Source: Helcobacillus massiliensis
Lineage (GTDB): Bacteria > Actinomycetota > Actinomycetes > Actinomycetales > Dermabacteraceae
Assembly (NCBI RefSeq): GCF_014191425.1
Contig: NZ_JACHWP010000002.1
Span: 1 to 64,000 of the forward strand
Length of the DNA: 64,000 bases
Direction: 5' to 3'
Shown here: positions 1-8,695 of the stretch, piece by piece
Position numbering within the stretch: position 1 is the first letter of the stretch
Layout of the letters: the number at the start of each line of letters is the position of its first letter
Position numbers and translations under genes: made by a program
The notes under the pieces: model-generated
Databases searched by the model: none
What the model was told of the DNA's origin: nothing
Seen by the model: only the letters and a program-made list of their open reading frames with translations

Positions 1-585
1 CTGGGCGCAGTCAAGGGCGCAGCGTCACCGTCGGAGGTGTCGGTCGACGTGAAGGAGCTCGCTGACGGCACGCATTCCTTCTACGTTCTCACCACGGATC
101 CGTACGGTGCGAAGCACTATTCGCCTGTTCAGGACGTCACCGTGAAGGGCGAGGACTGTGACGTGGAGGAGCTGCCGGAGACGCCGGAGAACCCGTCGGA
201 CCCCAAGGGCCCGGGAACGTCACCCGCCCCTGGGAAGCCCTCGAAGCCGCAGTCCCCCACCGTGCCTGGGCAGCCCGTGGCCAATGACCCGCGTGACCCC
301 GAAGAGCCGGGGAAGCCGGCAGGACCAGGGGTGAGTGACGAGGCTGGTCACGGATCGGCGCCAGGGGATGCACAGGAGCCGGAGGCGGGGACGGCTGGCG
401 CATCGGGCCAGGACGCGGCCGCGGGTTCCGGCCGGGACTCTCGTCCGCAGTCGGATTCCGCTCAGTCCGCCCGTGAGGGCTTCCTGCCGCGGACCGGTAC
501 CGAAGCCGCTGGGCTGATCGCGGCGGCGGTCGTGCTCATCGCAGCCGGGGCGGCGGTGATTCGCCTGCGCCGCAGTCGCCGCTAG
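1..585 (+). CDS. LPXTG-anchored surface protein, C-terminal part
   Basis: The reading frame is open from the first base, so the N-terminus lies outside the window. What remains is a short beta-rich stretch ending near VTVKG, then a long proline, glycine, serine and acidic spacer, then a sortase signal: LPRTG followed by a hydrophobic segment and a basic tail (RLRRSRR). Sortase would cut between T and G and link the protein to peptidoglycan. The Pro-rich spacer is what usually spans the wall. The ligand or enzymatic function cannot be told from this fragment. The anchor call is firm. Confidence 0.85.
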   Translation: MGAVKGAASPSEVSVDVKELADGTHSFYVLTTDPYGAKHYSPVQDVTVKGEDCDVEELPETPENPSDPKGPGTSPAPGKPSKPQSPTVPGQPVANDPRDPEEPGKPAGPGVSDEAGHGSAPGDAQEPEAGTAGASGQDAAAGSGRDSRPQSDSAQSAREGFLPRTGTEAAGLIAAAVVLIAAGAAVIRLRRSRR

Positions 586-675
586 CATTCACCCGCACGA
601 CGGGGTCGCGCTCCTGCATGGGGCGCGGCCCCGCCTGCTCCACGGCGCCGACGGCGCTGACGTCGGCGGGCGCCG
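586..675. other. Convergent intergenic region with GC-rich inverted repeats
   Basis: This 90-base gap separates the convergent LPXTG gene and siderophore operon. It carries several short GC-rich inverted repeats, for example GGGGCGCGGCCCC, and GGCGCC arms further on. It could terminate both transcripts, but no clear T-run is visible. Confidence 0.4.
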
Positions 676-1455
676 TCAGCACTTCCAGTAGCCGCAGAAG
701 GTGACCTCGCCTCGCGCCCAGCCGCGCTGACGGACAAGATGCCGCCTCACTCCCGTGGCCAGCGCGGACTCCCCCACAGCGAACGCGTGGCGGTCGGCCG
801 TCGGAAGGTCGAGCTGCGGCAGCTCGCCGAGGATCATGGCTCCCGGGGCGACATCAGCGGAGCGCACCAACCAGCGCAGCTCCATCCCGCTGGGGAGCTC
901 GACCGACTGTGCGTCGGAGGAGTCAGGGATCTCCACCAGCGCACAACCGCGCGCCGTGCGCGGGAGGTCCCGCAGAACACCCACGACGGCGGGAAGTCCG
1001 GTCTCATCGGCAGCCAGGAGGAGGTTCTGCGCTGAGGGCACGGGCCACCCGCACCCCTGGTCGAGGAGCGCTGCGCGGTCACCGGGCCGCGCGCTCGCGG
1101 CCCAAGGGCCGGCGACTCCCTTGTCGCCGTGGAGAACGAAATCGATGTCCAGTTCGCCGGCGTCCGGGCGCCAAGCACGCAGGGTGTACGAGCGCACCGA
1201 TGGGCGGCGCTTGGCCGGCACGGTGAGCAGACGCGCGTACGTCCCCCTGGTGATGCGATCAGGCACGTGATCCAGGCTCGCAGGATCGCTCGTCGGGAGG
1301 AACAGGCGCACCCACTGGTCGAAACCACGCCAGCGAAGGCGTGCGAGGTCATCGCCGCAGAACGTGACCCGCTGGATGCACGACGAGATGCGCTCCGAGC
1401 GCGCCACCTGCACGCGCATCGGGCCGTCGCCCTGTGAGACGGAGATGTTGCTCAT
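676..1455 (-). CDS. Siderophore-interacting protein (FAD-dependent ferric-siderophore reductase family)
   Basis: This 259-residue protein has the architecture of the SIP family: an FAD-binding barrel with the flavin motif RSYTLR near residue 91, then an NAD(P)H-binding-like domain ending in GEVTFCGYWKC. Such enzymes reduce iron(III) in imported siderophores in the cytoplasm and release it. The frame is open far upstream, but the true start is the ATG at 1455. It overlaps the stop of the upstream transporter gene by four bases (ATGA), so the two are translationally coupled. The iron box in front of the pair supports an iron-acquisition role. The specific siderophore is unknown. Confidence 0.88.
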   Translation of the reverse strand: MSNISVSQGDGPMRVQVARSERISSCIQRVTFCGDDLARLRWRGFDQWVRLFLPTSDPASLDHVPDRITRGTYARLLTVPAKRRPSVRSYTLRAWRPDAGELDIDFVLHGDKGVAGPWAASARPGDRAALLDQGCGWPVPSAQNLLLAADETGLPAVVGVLRDLPRTARGCALVEIPDSSDAQSVELPSGMELRWLVRSADVAPGAMILGELPQLDLPTADRHAFAVGESALATGVRRHLVRQRGWARGEVTFCGYWKC

Positions 1456-2696
1456 GCGGTGCTCGCCTCGATTCGACGGGTGTGCGCGACCCCCGCTGCT
1501 GTGCCGAGGAACGCGAGTGCGGCGCACGCCAGGAAGACCGGGCCGTAGCCGACGGTTCCCGCGGCGTACATGAGTGCGGCGCCGAGGACGTAGCTCGCGG
1601 TCATCGCGACAGCGGCGAGCACTGTGAAGTCGGTGGCTTCGGTACCGGGACGAGCCAACGACATGTTGACGGTGTAGACGATAGTGCTCGCCGCCGCCAT
1701 CGCCGCCACGAACACACTGAGGACCACCACGGTCAGCAGGAAGGGCGCCCACCCGGAGGCCAGCGGGAGCAGCGCGATCACGGCGAACGCATCCACGAGC
1801 CCGACGGTGAGCAGGCAGCGCGAGACCCCGAACCGCCGAACGCACGGCCCGACGATCAGGGAGGCCGCCGCCGCGGGAACGGCGAGGAACATCCCCAGCA
1901 CCCAGCCGAGACGGTCCAGCCCCCAGCCGGCATCGGTGAGCGCAGGCGAAAGGAATCCGTACGCGGCGGTGGTGCCGGCCAGGAACAGGGGCATCACCGC
2001 GAGTCCCCACATGCGCCCGCCGGGCTGACGGAACACCTCCAGGAGTGCGGCATACGCAGGGCCGAGCCGCGTCTCGGGAGCTGCGGGGAGGCGCTCGCGA
2101 TGACGGAGGGTGAGCGGCAGCGGAATGAGGCAGAGTCCAGCAAGCGCGATCATCGCCGGGACCCAGCCGAAGGCGTCGAAGATCAGCACGATGACGCCGC
2201 CGCCCAGGATGTTTCCGACCCACTGCGCTGCGTTGGCGATGCCGTTGGCGAGTGGTCGCGTCGCGTCGTTGACGGCGCGGGCGGTCAGGCCGTCGGCGGC
2301 GATGTCCTGCGTGGCGCTGATGAAGGTGTAGAGCGCGATGAGGGCACCGAGGACGCCGAGATGCTGGGCGGGCTCAGGAATCGCGACCAGGGCGAGGCTG
2401 GCGAGCGCCAGGAGTGGCTGCAGCATGAGGAGCCACGTGCGGTAGTGGCCCGTCTTGGTCCGGCCGAATCGGTCGACGAGCGGCGCCCACAGGGGTTTGA
2501 GCGCCCACATTGCGCCCGCCAGGGAGACGGCCGCGAGGCTTTCGAGGGAGACTCCTTCGCGCCGCAGGATGGCGGTCAGCCCGACGTAGATGAAGCCGAC
2601 ACCCAGATACTGCGTGACGTAGAGGGACGCGACGAGCGGCAGCACGCCGTGGGTCGTCGTGTGGTCCTGATCATCGTGCGGGGCCGTAGCCGTCAC
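1452..2696 (-). CDS. MFS transporter, AmpG-like, linked to siderophore use
   Basis: This 414-residue protein has about twelve hydrophobic segments and the MFS loop signature (LVDRFGRTKTGH) after the second segment. The motif FISATQDIAADG resembles AmpG-type permeases. Partners of siderophore-interacting proteins in actinobacteria often belong to this group and move iron chelates or siderophores across the membrane, so that role is inferred from context. The frame starts with GTG at 2696. A Shine-Dalgarno-like GGAAGGA sits instead before an out-of-frame ATG at 2722, which opens a nine-codon ORF ending on the GTG. A frameshift in a C-rich run is the alternative. Confidence 0.8.
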   Translation of the reverse strand: MTATAPHDDQDHTTTHGVLPLVASLYVTQYLGVGFIYVGLTAILRREGVSLESLAAVSLAGAMWALKPLWAPLVDRFGRTKTGHYRTWLLMLQPLLALASLALVAIPEPAQHLGVLGALIALYTFISATQDIAADGLTARAVNDATRPLANGIANAAQWVGNILGGGVIVLIFDAFGWVPAMIALAGLCLIPLPLTLRHRERLPAAPETRLGPAYAALLEVFRQPGGRMWGLAVMPLFLAGTTAAYGFLSPALTDAGWGLDRLGWVLGMFLAVPAAAASLIVGPCVRRFGVSRCLLTVGLVDAFAVIALLPLASGWAPFLLTVVVLSVFVAAMAAASTIVYTVNMSLARPGTEATDFTVLAAVAMTASYVLGAALMYAAGTVGYGPVFLACAALAFLGTAAGVAHTRRIEASTA

Positions 2697-2722
2697 CGGG
2701 ACGGCGGGGGCGGTAGGCTCAT
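2693..2722 (-). CDS. Possible nine-codon leader peptide MSLPPPPSR
   Basis: A GGAAGGA ribosome-binding sequence lies five bases before ATG (2722-2720). The codons read MSLPPPPSR and stop at TGA (2695-2693), which overlaps the GTG start of the transporter (GTGA). Four consecutive prolines are known to slow ribosomes that lack EF-P help. This could be a coupling or attenuating leader, or simply the real N-terminus joined by a one-base indel in the C run. I see no way to decide from one sequence. Confidence 0.35.
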   Translation of the reverse strand: MSLPPPPSR

Positions 2723-2735
2723 GGAGATCCTTCCG

Positions 2736-2764
2736 TTAGGCAAGGGTAACCTTACGGAATTATG
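2736..2764 (-). promoter_or_regulatory. IdeR/DtxR-type iron box over the siderophore operon promoter
   Basis: TTAGGCAAGGGTAACCTTA (2736-2754) matches the 19-base DtxR/IdeR consensus TTAGGTTAGSCTAACCTAA at 15 positions and is nearly palindromic. On the minus strand CATAAT (2759-2764) is a good -10 box, so transcription would begin inside the iron box. Iron-loaded repressor bound here would block initiation. Iron repression of the transporter and reductase is therefore expected. Confidence 0.82.
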
Positions 2765-3113
2765 AAACTCGCGTCTAGCGCTAATGCAGGCCCAGTTGCG
2801 CAGGCGACGTCGCACCCATCAGGGAGCCGTGTTCGACGGTCTGCCGGACAGGTGGTCACACGTTGAAGCGGAACTCCACCGCGTTCCGGCACGTAGAACC
2901 ATCTGTGGTTAGCTGAAGTCAGTAAGAGGCCCTGTCAGAACGCTGGGTGCGACAGGGTCGACCACGGGCCCAACACGGACACACCGGCACCCATGAAGTC
3001 ACGAGGCCCTTGCGCTTCCTCGACAGGTTCAACACATCTAGAGAAGCTCAGGCGGAACGACTACTGCTGCGGATGAATGTGAATCCAGTAAGTTCCCTCA
3101 GCGAGCACATCCT
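2765..3113. other. Gene-free border between core and accessory DNA
   Basis: I see no convincing gene. The stretch holds an inverted repeat CCCTGTC...GACAGGG at about 2932-2957 in the sequence GGCCCTGTCAGAA, a kind of end seen in some insertion sequences, but no second copy or transposase. It may mark the left edge of the accessory island. Confidence 0.4.
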
Positions 3114-4598
3114 TCACGAGTCGAACCCGGGGGCCCTCAGCCAATCACGTGAGGTTTGAGCTGTCGCCCGTAGTTGCGGGTTTTCCTGCACAATCATCCG
3201 CTGCCGCTCGGGCGTCAGGCCGAGCTCGTACAGTAAGTTGAGAATCACGATGGCCGTTGTCACTTCGACAATAGCGATCAGTTCCTCGAAGGAGTGGCTC
3301 TGTGCCCGGCCTTCATGCGCGAGGTCATTGCGCGCCCGCGCGGTCCTTTTGGCCCAGTGAGCAACGTCCGGCACCAGCAGTGCGATCGCTTTTTCATCGG
3401 GTCGCTTTGCAAGGTCATGGAGACGCTCCCGGAGCGTTGGATCATTGCGGATCGCAGCTTTGAACCTGCTCCGGTGTTCCTCGGGAATCTGCCCGAGCAT
3501 CGCGTCGCGCATCGCTGAGAATTCTTCCTTGGGAAACGGCTTCTCGTCGACACCGAGACCGCGGTGAAGCGCCTCGGCAGCACCCACCGCCGTGAGAAGA
3601 TTATTCTCGATGAACCGAGCCGGTGCGTACCGCAGGCCCAAGATCATATTGGTCGCTGCCTGCAGGCGGTTATGAGCCTCGCACCAGCGGGGCACAACTT
3701 CCTCGAACGGGAGCAATTCACAGGTGAACAAAACCTGGTGATGGTCGATGGCTTTCGCGTCATGTTTGCCGAGAGCGGCAAACGGGTAGAGCACGTCGGC
3801 TCGCCGACACGGCATGAGTCGGCCATCCGGCAAGACCGACTCCGTCCCAGCCACCTCCAGCTGGAGCCAGATCACCCCTGCAGCTCGGTGCATTGCGAGA
3901 GCGATCAAATCTTGCACCATGCTCGCTGCCTCCAGCGCCGCGCTGAAGGAAAACGGTTCGGCCGGAGTAACTCGAACGGAGACCGTTTCCCGCATTCGCG
4001 CGGTGGCTCCGCCCTTGCGCTGGTCGAAAAACGGCAGCGTATGCGTGTGCGAGAGGCGATACTCAGTACCCTCGACCACCACCGTCTGCGCCTCGACCGG
4101 CTTCACCGTGATGCTCCCGGTTCCGTCGAGCTTGCCCTCAGGAGCTCCATAGGAGGCCTCAAACACGGACGACGCGGCCCATCGCCCCAAGTCCTCGACC
4201 GAGAGCTCCGCCGCGGAGAACACCGTGTCTTCCTCGCCGCCTACATGCGCGCCGATGATTGCGGTGGTCGCCCTCACTGTCTGTCTGTCGGGGCTCATCA
4301 CCCGCGCGGACCTAGCCCGCATCCCGCTGGTGGGTACACAGCCGAGGAGGGTAATCTCCCGCTGCTGTGCTGCGCCATAGATGACATCCCACGTCCTGAT
4401 TCCCTCGTGGCACACCGTCTTCCCGGGCGCAGGGTTCGAAGTGATCCGATCCTCGAAAGCACCGACCAGCTCGAGCGCAAGGCCATCCTCGGGGTCGTAC
4501 CGGAGGATCCCTGAGATCCTCTCGCCGTGGCCGTCCGGTAGCCACCATAGGCCAGCCCACTCTGCGGCCTCATCGAGATTCAAAGGATTGTTGGACAT
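3114..4598 (-). CDS. ApeA-like anti-phage HEPN protein
   Basis: The 494-residue product has an N-terminal beta domain opening with EWAGLWWLPDGHGERISGIL, which resembles the ApeA N-terminal domain, and a C-terminal helical HEPN domain with RNDLAH at residues 423-428, an intact R-x4-H ribonuclease motif. ApeA is a single-gene defence protein thought to kill or arrest infected cells by RNA cleavage. I chose the ATG at 4598 because GGTGGGAG lies six bases upstream. A longer open frame to 4754 has no supporting features. It stands alone at the left edge of the island, transcribed away from the replication module. Phage-defence activity is inferred from the family. Confidence 0.72.
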   Translation of the reverse strand: MSNNPLNLDEAAEWAGLWWLPDGHGERISGILRYDPEDGLALELVGAFEDRITSNPAPGKTVCHEGIRTWDVIYGAAQQREITLLGCVPTSGMRARSARVMSPDRQTVRATTAIIGAHVGGEEDTVFSAAELSVEDLGRWAASSVFEASYGAPEGKLDGTGSITVKPVEAQTVVVEGTEYRLSHTHTLPFFDQRKGGATARMRETVSVRVTPAEPFSFSAALEAASMVQDLIALAMHRAAGVIWLQLEVAGTESVLPDGRLMPCRRADVLYPFAALGKHDAKAIDHHQVLFTCELLPFEEVVPRWCEAHNRLQAATNMILGLRYAPARFIENNLLTAVGAAEALHRGLGVDEKPFPKEEFSAMRDAMLGQIPEEHRSRFKAAIRNDPTLRERLHDLAKRPDEKAIALLVPDVAHWAKRTARARNDLAHEGRAQSHSFEELIAIVEVTTAIVILNLLYELGLTPERQRMIVQENPQLRATAQTSRDWLRAPGFDS

Positions 4599-5033
4599 TG
4601 TGCTCCCACCAAGATCCCTTCTTGTCGACGCCAGGCGTCCGTTCGAAAGCTCCAGACTAGGCCGCGTTCCTGCTCGAACCGACGCCGAATAATCATCCGA
4701 CGACGCTCGGACAATCCGCCGGCTGCGTCGCGGCCGAGAACACGCGCCTATCACGCACCAACCCAGCCACGCTCGAAGAGCGCTCAGTCCGGACTAGTGC
4801 AGACCCCCGGCGCGGCCAGACCGGAGCATGGACCACCGGCGCGCCGACGGGCCTACACCTGGCCGCGACATCAGCATCACGGGAGCTATCGACGCCCCCA
4901 TCTGAACAACGGTCGCTGCGAGCCGCTCGTCGCGGACGTCAGCCCGAGCTCACTCGATGTCATCGAGAGCTCCAGCGCGATCGCTGCGCCCACCACCCGA
5001 AACTCATCGTTGAACTGGGACTATGTCGAACAC
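4599..5033. other. Gene-free stretch left of the repeat array
   Basis: I find no convincing gene between the ApeA start and the repeat array. Open frames here lack coding character. One GCCCACC motif (4988-4994) foreshadows the array. The sequence at 5006-5020 (ATCGTTGAACTGGGA) resembles 5107-5118 (CGTTGACCTGG), so the first repeat module starts at about 5000. Confidence 0.4.
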
Positions 5034-5369
5034 GGTGGGCAGCCAAGCCTCGTTGGTGGGCAAGCGGATCTACCTGCCCACCGTTCTGCCCACCACCAAA
5101 AACCTTCGTTGACCTGGTGGTTTGCCAACATTGGTGGGCTTGGTGGGCAGAATCTCCACATCCTCGCGCGCAAAGAAAACCGCCTACGCACACAGAAACG
5201 CCAGCGCGCGCATGCGCGCATGCGCGTAAGAGATGGACAGCTTTCTGCCCACCATGCCCACCACTTAGGAGAAAAGCGCAGGCCAGCGACAGTTTTCGCC
5301 GGTGGGCACGTCGGTGGTCAGGTGGTGGGCAACGTCTCCTGAACCCGAATTCCGCCAATCCTGCCCACC
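5034..5369. repeat. TGCCCACC/GGTGGGCA repeat array, candidate replication origin
   Basis: Eleven copies of the 8-mer GGTGGGCA or its complement lie in 336 bases. Plus-oriented copies begin at 5034, 5055, 5133 (7 of 8 bases), 5142, 5301 and 5324. Inverted copies begin at 5075, 5087, 5246, 5255 and 5362. The order is two forward, two inverted, two forward, two inverted, two forward, one inverted. The pair at 5055-5082 forms an 8-bp stem around 12 bases. Iterons bound by an initiator are commonly arranged like this, and the array lies directly upstream of the replication genes. Origin function is an inference. Confidence 0.72.
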
Positions 5370-5413
5370 ATGAGCATGACGGGATCAACCCCTTTACCAC
5401 CGTTCTCCCCCGC

Positions 5414-5442
5414 TTGCACCCGCTCCCATCCGCAGTTATCCT
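5414..5442 (+). promoter_or_regulatory. Promoter of the replication operon
   Basis: TTGCAC (5414-5419) and TATCCT (5437-5442) are separated by 17 bases, a good match to a housekeeping promoter. It reads out of the repeat array into the winged-helix gene. Downstream, GCTCCTC-cga-GAGGAGC (5480-5496) is a 7-bp hairpin in the leader that could be an operator or an RNA element. Confidence 0.6.
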
Positions 5443-5665
5443 GAAGGGTGAAAGGTCGACTCCGATGGTCGCCAACCCAGCTCCTCCGAGAGGAGCAGAC
5501 GCTTTAAAGCCAGGCGTGTATTCCCTAAGGCCGAGGTCAGAGAGAAAAGGACAGTAGTGACTGCGCGGTGGGCCGGACGGTGGCCCAGCTGCCTGATCGG
5601 TCTCACCCGCAGGGTGGGTGAGTCTCGGATGTGTCAGGCATGGTTCCAGCTTTGTTGGAGTTCCT

Positions 5666-5881
5666 GTGCCTACCGCACCTACTTTCACCACGCTCGAGCG
5701 CGTGTACACCATGCGCGAACTTTCCGAGAACGGCCTCGGCTGCACTGACCACCTGCGCGATCTGATTCGAGCCCGCGGCATCCCGATGTACCGCATCGGG
5801 CGTCGCCTGGCGATTCGCGAGCGGGATCTCTGCCTGCTCGTCGAGGCCCTGCCCAGCACCCCGTCCGGGGGTGCAGCATGA
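5666..5881 (+). CDS. Small winged-helix (excisionase/AlpA-like) DNA-binding protein
   Basis: This 71-residue protein has the MerR/excisionase-like pattern: YTMRELSENG, then LRDLIRARGIPMYRIGRRLAIRERDL. The helix-turn-helix is followed by a short beta wing rich in arginine. Such proteins act as recombination directionality factors, as repressors, or as initiators for small replicons. I chose the GTG at 5666 because GGAG (5657-5660) precedes it by five bases. An in-frame GTG at 5618 has no such site. The stop overlaps the next ATG (ATGA). Its position between the repeat array and the replication genes makes it a candidate array binder, an inference. Confidence 0.65.
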   Translation: MPTAPTFTTLERVYTMRELSENGLGCTDHLRDLIRARGIPMYRIGRRLAIRERDLCLLVEALPSTPSGGAA

Positions 5882-6048
5882 GCGCACCTGCTGTTTCCCG
5901 CATCTCGAAGGCCGACGCTTCGTCGGCGGAGCTCGACGAGATCGTCGAGCGCATCGTCGATGCCTTCCCTCCGCTCACCTCCGACGGGATTCATTCCCTC
6001 GGTGACTTGCTCTCGCGCGCCCAGTCGCGAAAGAGCGCCGACGAGTAG
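5878..6048 (+). CDS. Small protein coupled to the winged-helix gene
   Basis: This 56-codon ORF starts on the stop of the winged-helix gene (ATGA overlap). It encodes a polar, probably helical protein (ELDEIVERIVDAF, LLSRAQSRKSADE). I recognise no family. The overlap and a terminator hairpin that includes its stop codon suggest a real, coupled gene, possibly a helper in replication control. Confidence 0.5.
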   Translation: MSAPAVSRISKADASSAELDEIVERIVDAFPPLTSDGIHSLGDLLSRAQSRKSADE

Positions 6049-6058
6049 TCGGCGCTCT
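6032..6058 (+). terminator. Hairpin terminator after the small gene pair
   Basis: AGAGCGCCGAC (6032-6042) and GTCGGCGCTCT (6048-6058) form a perfect 11-bp stem with loop GAGTA, followed by CTCTAATCGTATTT. The stem contains the stop codon of the small gene. It would separate or attenuate transcription between the regulators and the primase gene. Confidence 0.7.
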
Positions 6059-6084
6059 CTCTAATCGTATTTAAGAATTTCCTC

Positions 6085-6104
6085 GGACGAGTTCCCGCTC
6101 GTCC
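6085..6104 (+). promoter_or_regulatory. Inverted repeat in the primase leader
   Basis: GGACGAG (6085-6091) and CTCGTCC (6098-6104) form a 7-bp stem with a six-base loop just ahead of the TAAGGAC ribosome-binding sequence of the primase gene. It could be an operator or a structure that limits translation. Confidence 0.45.
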
Positions 6105-6124
6105 CGATCTAAGGACTTTGCGAT

Positions 6125-8695
6125 ATGAGCGTAGCAGATATTGTGCGCGCAGAAAAGGGGGCGGACCGCCCCGATGATCGGTCCATGCCCATGATCTCGG
6201 CAGCCCATTCGGCAGAACTCGCTGCCAGTGCGATTTCGAAGGAGATCGCTCTCGAGCACGGGGTCTACACCGCTTATACCGAGGACCAGCTGCCGCAGCT
6301 CATGCGGTCGACGATCACCAGGCATCCGAACAGCCTTCCCGCGCTGGTGTTCCCGATGCGTCTGCCCGACGGATCGCTAACCCACCAGGTCAAGCCGCAG
6401 CCCGGGAGCGTCCGGAACGCGGACGGTGAGATCACGAAGTACGTCTCCCCGCGCCGCCATGAGAACCCGCCGAAGCTGACTGTGCTTCGGGTGGTCACTA
6501 ACCCCTCGGTTGTGCTGATCGTGGAGGGCGTCAAGCAGGCGCTGGCCGCGGTCGCGTACGCTCCGGACGACTGGTCGATCTACCGCATTCCTGGGATCTG
6601 GGGGTGGCGTGAGGGCGACGGTTCGGGTCGCCCCACCCCGCACCTCCAGGTTGTGGCCCAGCAGGACGTTGTGGTGATTCCTGACGCTGACGCTCGGACG
6701 AAGATCGGAGTGTACAGCGGCGCTCGAGCGCTGGGTGCGGCCTGCAAGGACTTCGGTGCGTCGTCTGTCCGCTTCGTGAGGCTTCCTGGTGACGGCAATC
6801 AGGGGCTCGACGATCTACTGGCGGCCGCTCAGGACGACGCCGAGCGCCGCAACCTCCTGCAGGAGCTGACCAGTCAGGCTGCTTCTGAGCCTGCGGATCA
6901 GGCTCCTGCTGCGAAGCCGCCGAACACGTTGCCCGAGTGCGCCCCTGAGCGGCCGGCGATCGAGGTCGGCGGTGATCTGCACGCGGCTTCGCTCGAGCTG
7001 GTTGAGCGGCTCATCGACCAGCGCGGCGGTGACCGTCTGTTTCTTCATGGGAGGACCTTGGTGCGGGTCTCGGAGACCCACGCCGATCCCGGCGCACCGC
7101 CTGTGCAGCAGATTGAAGCGCTGCAGCGTTCCCAGCTGCGTAGGGAGATCCTCGATGTGTGCACGCCGTTCACGACGTCGTCCAGGGGGACCGCTAGGCC
7201 TGTTCACCTGCAGGATCCTCTGGTCGATCTCGTGAGGGATCGTCTGGTGAGTCCGGGTCCAGGCCGGCCTCAACGTCTGGCCCATCTGCGGGCGATCACG
7301 CGGTCGCCCCTTGTACTGGCCGATGGGGAGATCCTGGCTCGCAACGGGTACCACGCCCAGAGCCAGATGTTCCTCGACCTGAGCTCTGAGCTGTGCGACC
7401 TGGAAGTGCCTGATCATCCCTCAGACGAGGAGATCCAGTCGGCCGCCCGGCTGATTCGCGATGACCTGTTCGCGATGGACGGCGCGGATGGTTACGACGG
7501 TTGGGTGTTCGCCACTGAGGCTGACCGCACCCATGCCGTCGCTGGTCTGATCACTCCGATGATCCGGGCGAACGTTGACAAGGTCCCGATGCTCCTGTTC
7601 GACGGCATCCATCGAGGGGTCGGCAAGGGCGGGTGCATGGAAGTTATCCACCAGATCGCCTTCGGCAGCTCCGCGCGGATCATGACTGCGCGCGAGAGCG
7701 ACGACGAGATGGAGAAGCGCATCGCGGCTGTGTTGAGCACTGGGGCGGACTGCGTCGTCCTGGACGAGGTCCAGAACGAGGATGGGCGCTCCCGGCTGAA
7801 GTCGACGGCGCTCTCGGCCGTGCTTACAGCGAGCACCTATGAAAGCCGGAAGCTGGGCAACAGTGAAATGCTCACCCTCGCCAACAGGGCGAGCTGGTAC
7901 GGCATGGGCAACAACATTCAGATCCCCGGAGACATGATCCGGAGGGTGTATACGTGCCGCTTGGCCTCAGATCGTGACGATCTGGAGACCCGGGACAACT
8001 TCCGGCATCACCTGGAGACCTGGGTGCCCGAGCATCGCGCTGAACTGCTGCGCGCTGTGCTCGTCTTGGTGCATGCCTGGTACGACCGCGGAGAGCCGGC
8101 CGCACCGAAGCTCTTCGACTTCAAGTCGTTCACGGAGTGGCAGCGGATCGTCGGCGGCATCCTGCATCTGGCGGGGTTCCAGGACTTCTTGGCGACGGTT
8201 CCCGAACTTCGTGAGTCAGCTGATGTTGAGGCCGTCGAGACTGCGGCACATCTCCAGTGGTTGCACGAGCTCAAGGGCTCGTCCGTCCCGTTCACTGCCC
8301 GTGAGGTGATTGACCTGGCCGCAGCTGATCCGGATGCGCCTGCGCCCTACAACCTTGACTGGGTCAGTCTCACCGCGAAGAAGCTGTCGACCTACTACGG
8401 CCAGCACACGCGGTGGTACGACGGATTGCGCATCCGTGCCGATGGGCTTGCGCACAGGGGCGTCCGCAAGTTCGTCGTTGACGAGCAGCCCGCCCGCTCC
8501 GGTGGTGTTGCGGCCGGCGGTCCCCCGGCATCTGGGCCGCAGGCTGCCTCTGTAACTGCACCCGCTGCAGGTGCGGCTAGTGGCGAGACGATTCCTGCGC
8601 CTAACGGGGACAGTGCTACTGATCGGGTGCCGCGGGCGATGCCTCCGGTCCCCGGCGGGGTGCGCATCTGCGATCTGGAGGACGGTACCGCATGA
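6125..8695 (+). CDS. Toprim (DUF3854-like) primase-helicase of a mobile element
   Basis: The 856-residue protein begins with a Toprim-like domain: LIVEG with E134, and VVVIPDADA with D187 and D189. Residues of this kind bind the metals in DnaG-type primases. A linker follows, then an AAA/D5-like helicase core with a P-loop variant (GIHRGVGKGG, about 493-502) and a Walker B (CVVLDEVQ, about 541-548). The C-terminus is low-complexity. It would prime and unwind DNA for the element. TAAGGAC precedes the ATG. Its stop overlaps the polymerase start (ATGA), so primase-helicase and polymerase are made together. The exact family is unassigned. Confidence 0.78.
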   Translation: MSVADIVRAEKGADRPDDRSMPMISAAHSAELAASAISKEIALEHGVYTAYTEDQLPQLMRSTITRHPNSLPALVFPMRLPDGSLTHQVKPQPGSVRNADGEITKYVSPRRHENPPKLTVLRVVTNPSVVLIVEGVKQALAAVAYAPDDWSIYRIPGIWGWREGDGSGRPTPHLQVVAQQDVVVIPDADARTKIGVYSGARALGAACKDFGASSVRFVRLPGDGNQGLDDLLAAAQDDAERRNLLQELTSQAASEPADQAPAAKPPNTLPECAPERPAIEVGGDLHAASLELVERLIDQRGGDRLFLHGRTLVRVSETHADPGAPPVQQIEALQRSQLRREILDVCTPFTTSSRGTARPVHLQDPLVDLVRDRLVSPGPGRPQRLAHLRAITRSPLVLADGEILARNGYHAQSQMFLDLSSELCDLEVPDHPSDEEIQSAARLIRDDLFAMDGADGYDGWVFATEADRTHAVAGLITPMIRANVDKVPMLLFDGIHRGVGKGGCMEVIHQIAFGSSARIMTARESDDEMEKRIAAVLSTGADCVVLDEVQNEDGRSRLKSTALSAVLTASTYESRKLGNSEMLTLANRASWYGMGNNIQIPGDMIRRVYTCRLASDRDDLETRDNFRHHLETWVPEHRAELLRAVLVLVHAWYDRGEPAAPKLFDFKSFTEWQRIVGGILHLAGFQDFLATVPELRESADVEAVETAAHLQWLHELKGSSVPFTAREVIDLAAADPDAPAPYNLDWVSLTAKKLSTYYGQHTRWYDGLRIRADGLAHRGVRKFVVDEQPARSGGVAAGGPPASGPQAASVTAPAAGAASGETIPAPNGDSATDRVPRAMPPVPGGVRICDLEDGTA

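Noticed and set aside
676-2223. A single 515-codon minus-strand frame
   Set aside because: Only the last 259 codons match a siderophore-interacting protein; the rest is antisense-like shadow of the MFS gene in another frame.
1434-2765. Long plus-strand frame over the MFS gene
   Set aside because: Composition is that of a high-GC shadow frame, rich in Arg, Gly and Glu without hydrophobic core, opposite a clear membrane protein.
2932-2957. Insertion-sequence end
   Set aside because: Only one inverted repeat is visible, with no transposase or target duplication, so I left it as a note.
4960-5994. Long minus-strand frame across the TGCCCACC array
   Set aside because: It is low-complexity, opposes the winged-helix gene and promoter, and has no family resemblance. 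The repeats produce its CPP/WWA patterns.
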